From an uncultured Candidatus Melainabacteria bacterium (lineage in GTDB: Bacteria; Cyanobacteriota; Vampirovibrionia; Gastranaerophilales; Gastranaerophilaceae): 8,463 nt of DNA. This document shows positions 5,551 through 8,463 of this stretch, piece by piece. Position 1 is the stretch's first letter. Every line of letters starts with the position of its first letter. A model generated the notes under the pieces. It was not told the DNA's origin. It did not search any database and saw only the letters and a program-made list of their open reading frames with translations. The stretch spans positions 1-8,463 of the forward strand of contig CAKUQA010000033.1 in assembly GCA_934675225.1 (NCBI GenBank), written 5' to 3'. A program made the position numbers and the translations under genes.

Positions 5551-8463
5551 ATGGGAACACAACAAGAAACACTTATTTATATTGAAGATCAAGAAAAATT
5601 AGATGCAAGCGTTGCAGCTAACGCGTTTGCACACAAAGACGTTAAAAACAGAGCATACATAAATACTCTTGGAGCAGAATTAGCTCTAAAATATTTAGCA
5701 TCAGAAGATATAGACGTTTCAAATATTTATAATATTCATTCAATCAAAAAAATCCTTGAAGAAATGGATATTTCAGATATTATGCTTCCAAATATTCACA
5801 TGGATGTTAGAGTTGTTTTTGACGAAAACGTTATTTTTATTCCAAAATCTCATTTTGAATATAATCTTGTTCCTGATATTTATCTTGTTTTCTATTTGGC
5901 AAAAGACTTGTCTTATGTTAAATTCCTTGGCTTTTTTGACCCTAAACTTATTAATAAAAACAATGCAAACGACAAGTATTATTTTATTGAAAAAGAAAAA
6001 TTAAGTTCTGCAAAAGATTTGAAAAAATATATAGATTCACATCAAAAACCTTCCGTAGAAAACATTACCGACGAAGATTTATCAAATTCTGAAAGAATTA
6101 TTGTTGCTATGTCTGACAATGATATTTCAGAAGAAGATAAAAAGTTCTTAATCAAACAATTGACTAAAAGCGCAGAACTTAGAGACAAATTTATTGAATA
6201 TGAAAACTTTGAAACTCTTTCATACAAAGCTATGACAGATTCCGAAATCAAAAAACCGGAACCAAAAATCGAAGCTGAAACGACACTAACAGAAGAAAAT
6301 ACTTTACCTGTTGAAAATGAAATGCAAACACAAGAAATTTCTGATATCGAAGATATGGAACTTGAACCTATTGACGATATTGAAAATATAACTCTTGATA
6401 CAATTGAGCCTATCAATGAAGAACCTATTGAATCAACAGAAGAAGCAAAAAAATCAGAAGGAAATAATAATTTAGCTGACACTGCAGCAAATATTGCCGG
6501 CACAATAGCTGCCGGAGCAGCAGCAGGAGCTATTGCAGGTGCAGCAGCTATGGCAGCAGGAGAAGTTGCTCAAGCCGCAAGTGCTGTAGAAGGAATTAGT
6601 TCCGCTGCAGAAGCTGGTATGGATTTAGTTAATACAGGATTAGACATAGCAAAGGATTTGACTTCTAATTCTAATAAAAATATTACTAACACATCTGAAC
6701 CAACTGACACAATTTCTTTTGACAATGTTGATACTTCATCACTTGACTCTGGCAACGTTATACAAGAAAATATTGAACAGGATTCTATTTCTCTTGAAAA
6801 CGTTGAACTTCCAGAAGTTGATACAAACGCAGATTTTGTAGACACAACTGACAACACAATTTCTTTTGACAATGTTGATACTTCATCACTTGGCTCTGAT
6901 GACGTTGTACAAGAAAATATTGAACAAGATTCTATTTCTCTTGAAAATGTTGAACTTCCGGAAGTTGACACAAATACCGAGTTTGTAGACACAACTGACA
7001 ACAAAATTTCTTTTGATAATATTTCAACAGAAAATCAAACAGACAATACTGTTGAACCTTTGAATATTAACGAAGAAACTATATCTTTAAATGATATTGA
7101 TACTTCTACTATCGAACCGTTAGAAGAAACTTCAAATTTTTCAGAAGAAACTATTTCATTAGACAATATTGATACAACAAATGTAGAACCTCTTGACCCA
7201 ATTGAAAATTTTGACGAAGAAACAATTTCATTTAACGATATTCAAGAACAAGAAGCTCAAACAGATACATCTGATTTTATGGATGATGTAGTATCACTTG
7301 ATGATGAAATTCAAACAAATTTAACAGAACCTGAAAACTTAAACATTGAAAACAATCAAGCAGATGTACAACCGGAAGTAGAAAATACTTCAATAGAAAA
7401 TTCTGCAACTCCGATAGAAGAAAAAACAGAAGAACCTGAAATTATTGAAAATGAAAACAAAACTCAAGAAGGTTTTGGCAAGAATTTATTAGAAAATCTT
7501 GCACCTGAAAACCTTGACAATATTTCAATAGAAGATTTGGGCTTGGATGATGAAAGTTTACCAGAAACAAATGCAGAAGATGTTTCTTCTGATGACTTAC
7601 TTTCCCAAATTGATGATGTACTAAGTTCTTCTGCAACATCTAATACACCGGTAGAAGTTCCGGAAACAGAAACAACAAATAGTACAGATGCATCTCTTGA
7701 AGATATTGCAAATCTTGATGATTTGACAGATACACAAAATACAATCAGTGATGCTGATTTTAACGATTTTGCAACAGAAGCTCTAAATAATTTTGAAGCA
7801 AATGGCAATAATTCTTCTGACTTGAGTGATATTAGCGAACTTCTTGGAGACTCAACAGAAAACCAACCTGAGACAGCAGGAGAGAATTCTAACTTTGGTC
7901 AATCTGAAGAAAATGAAAGTATCGGAGTGTTATTTAATGATACTGATCCGGCTACTGATGCAGAACTTGATGAAATTGAAACTCCGGAATATGCGCAAGA
8001 ACAAGCTGTTCCTGGAGCCGCATTAATGAAACAAAAGCCAAAATCAAACAAAAGCACTGCAATTGTAACAATTGCTCTAGTTGCAGTTTTAGCAGCTGCC
8101 TCTGCAGTAACATTCCTTAAACCAAAACAAGATGGTTCAACAGATATAGTTGAACCAATAGCTCCTCAAAATTCTGCAACAGAAAATACTAATAATGCAG
8201 CAGGAGACTCTAATGACAACATTTTAGCAACAAATACTCCGGATATTCAAAACGGAACTACTGTTAATGTTGCTAAAACTCAACAACCTAAAGAACTTAA
8301 AAATACAGCCGTAAAACCAAAACCAAAAAGCGCAGATGCATATATGGATGTAAGTAAATTAGTTTGGGATGTACCTGATAATTTGTCATACAGCCCTAAA
8401 ATGCAAAACTATCTAAGAACTGCAGGAAAAAGTATAAAATTATCTTTATCAGCAGATTTGTTA
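5551..8463 (+). CDS. Large acidic membrane protein with DUF1822-like N-terminus, repeats and one transmembrane helix; 3' end outside window
   Basis: The frame is open for 971 codons from the ATG at 5551 to the window edge, with AAAAGGAG 10 nt before the start. Residues 1-161 look globular: NRAYINTLGAELALKYL (33-49), then SDIMLPNIHMDVRVVF (75-90), a strand ending in IPKS and a LGFF segment. The order and character of these blocks resemble the cyanobacterial DUF1822 family (YLNTL..., LP, CRPV, IP, LLGF); this is from memory and is not a search. Residues about 309-365 are an Ala/Gly-rich segment with a glycine zipper (G322, G326, G330). Residues about 380-825 are acidic, low in complexity and probably disordered, with repeated ISLDNID-like motifs and a 49-residue tandem duplication. 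KQKPKSNK precedes one transmembrane helix (about 836-856), so the long N-terminal part should be cytoplasmic. A Pro/Lys/Asn linker follows, then a conserved-looking region from YMDVSKLVWDVP (931 on) that is cut by the window. Function unknown; a scaffold or signalling membrane protein is a guess. Confidence 0.85.
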   Translation, partial: MGTQQETLIYIEDQEKLDASVAANAFAHKDVKNRAYINTLGAELALKYLASEDIDVSNIYNIHSIKKILEEMDISDIMLPNIHMDVRVVFDENVIFIPKSHFEYNLVPDIYLVFYLAKDLSYVKFLGFFDPKLINKNNANDKYYFIEKEKLSSAKDLKKYIDSHQKPSVENITDEDLSNSERIIVAMSDNDISEEDKKFLIKQLTKSAELRDKFIEYENFETLSYKAMTDSEIKKPEPKIEAETTLTEENTLPVENEMQTQEISDIEDMELEPIDDIENITLDTIEPINEEPIESTEEAKKSEGNNNLADTAANIAGTIAAGAAAGAIAGAAAMAAGEVAQAASAVEGISSAAEAGMDLVNTGLDIAKDLTSNSNKNITNTSEPTDTISFDNVDTSSLDSGNVIQENIEQDSISLENVELPEVDTNADFVDTTDNTISFDNVDTSSLGSDDVVQENIEQDSISLENVELPEVDTNTEFVDTTDNKISFDNISTENQTDNTVEPLNINEETISLNDIDTSTIEPLEETSNFSEETISLDNIDTTNVEPLDPIENFDEETISFNDIQEQEAQTDTSDFMDDVVSLDDEIQTNLTEPENLNIENNQADVQPEVENTSIENSATPIEEKTEEPEIIENENKTQEGFGKNLLENLAPENLDNISIEDLGLDDESLPETNAEDVSSDDLLSQIDDVLSSSATSNTPVEVPETETTNSTDASLEDIANLDDLTDTQNTISDADFNDFATEALNNFEANGNNSSDLSDISELLGDSTENQPETAGENSNFGQSEENESIGVLFNDTDPATDAELDEIETPEYAQEQAVPGAALMKQKPKSNKSTAIVTIALVAVLAAASAVTFLKPKQDGSTDIVEPIAPQNSATENTNNAAGDSNDNILATNTPDIQNGTTVNVAKTQQPKELKNTAVKPKPKSADAYMDVSKLVWDVPDNLSYSPKMQNYLRTAGKSIKLSLSADLL
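6706..7308 (+). repeat. Degenerate array of an 'E/D-T-I-S-L/F-D/N-N/D-I/V-D' peptide motif
   Basis: Nine motif copies occur in about 200 residues of the large protein: DTISFDNVD (386), DSISLENVE (411), NTISFDNVD (435), DSISLENVE (460), NKISFDNIS (484), ETISLNDID (509), ETISLDNID (533), ETISFNDIQ (557) and DVVSLDDEI (579). Looser relatives lie outside at ENITLDTIE (278) and DNISIEDLG (656). Several copies are followed by an 'EPL' or 'SSL' step. The spacing is about 24-25 residues in most cases, which is half of the 49-residue unit. Confidence 0.8.
6709..7002 (+). repeat. Two tandem copies of a 147-bp (49-codon) repeat
   Basis: Copy 1 is 6709-6855 and copy 2 is 6856-7002, coding for residues 387-435 and 436-484 of the large protein. 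I count 13 differences in 147 bases (about 91% identity), mostly at third codon positions or in the variable DSGN/GSDD and ADF/TEF spots. A third copy begins (KISFDNIS, residues 485-492) and then diverges. Each unit holds two motif copies, TISFDNVDTSSL and SISLENVELPEV. The length is a multiple of three, so the reading frame is kept. Confidence 0.92.

Noticed and set aside
6709..7002. CRISPR-like or mobile-element repeat
   Set aside because: The repeats are in-frame coding units without spacers, with codon-position-biased differences and no transposase or terminal inverted repeats.
6042..7808. Three Ser-rich minus-strand open frames (6042-6503, 6570-7004, 7464-7808)
   Set aside because: They are antisense to the large acidic gene. 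Their Ser/Val-rich repeats are only the reverse complement of Glu/Asp/Thr codons, and they lack ribosome-binding sites and any family resemblance.
5756..8026. Plus-strand frames 5756-6004 and 7826-8026 and minus frame 7442-7639
   Set aside because: They overlap the continuous 971-codon frame and have biased composition typical of shadow frames.

Overview
This AT-rich window (roughly one third G+C by eye) reads as bacterial chromosome from an anaerobe. There is no phage, transposon, CRISPR or RNA gene. Three clues point, by inference only, to the gut lineage Gastranaerophilales (Melainabacteria/Vampirovibrionia, the non-photosynthetic sister group of Cyanobacteria). First, a small membrane protein begins with a 'VSFKGD' N-terminus of the kind I associate with that group. 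Second, the large open gene at the right end has an N-terminal region resembling the cyanobacterial DUF1822 family. Third, there is an anaerobe-type 'reverse' rubrerythrin.

Left part (1-1280): the 3' end of hemW (heme chaperone, radical SAM family) is followed by a monocistronic reverse rubrerythrin gene. The rubrerythrin has a good sigma70-type promoter, a strong ribosome-binding site and a clear intrinsic terminator. An inverted repeat and a small palindrome overlap its promoter region.

Middle (1297-4898): a minus-strand pair encodes a long-chain acyl-CoA/acyl-ACP synthetase (AMP-binding enzyme) and, 8 bp downstream, a small secreted protein of unknown function. Divergent from it is miaB, the tRNA methylthiotransferase, which starts at the ATG at 3526 and ends in a strong bidirectional terminator shared with the next convergent gene.

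Right part (4932-8463): a minus-strand 150-residue single-pass membrane protein of unknown function is divergent from a very large plus-strand gene that starts at 5551 and is still open at the window edge (971 codons, no stop). That gene encodes a modular protein: DUF1822-like N-terminus, a glycine-zipper Ala/Gly segment, about 450 residues of acidic low-complexity sequence with a recurring 'E-T-I-S-L-D-N-I-D' motif and a recent 49-residue tandem duplication, one transmembrane helix, and the start of a conserved-looking C-terminal region. An 18-bp palindrome lies between the two divergent genes on the predicted -35 box of the large gene. This last locus is the least explained and most interesting part of the window; the rest is ordinary housekeeping, oxidative-stress and lipid-activation functions.
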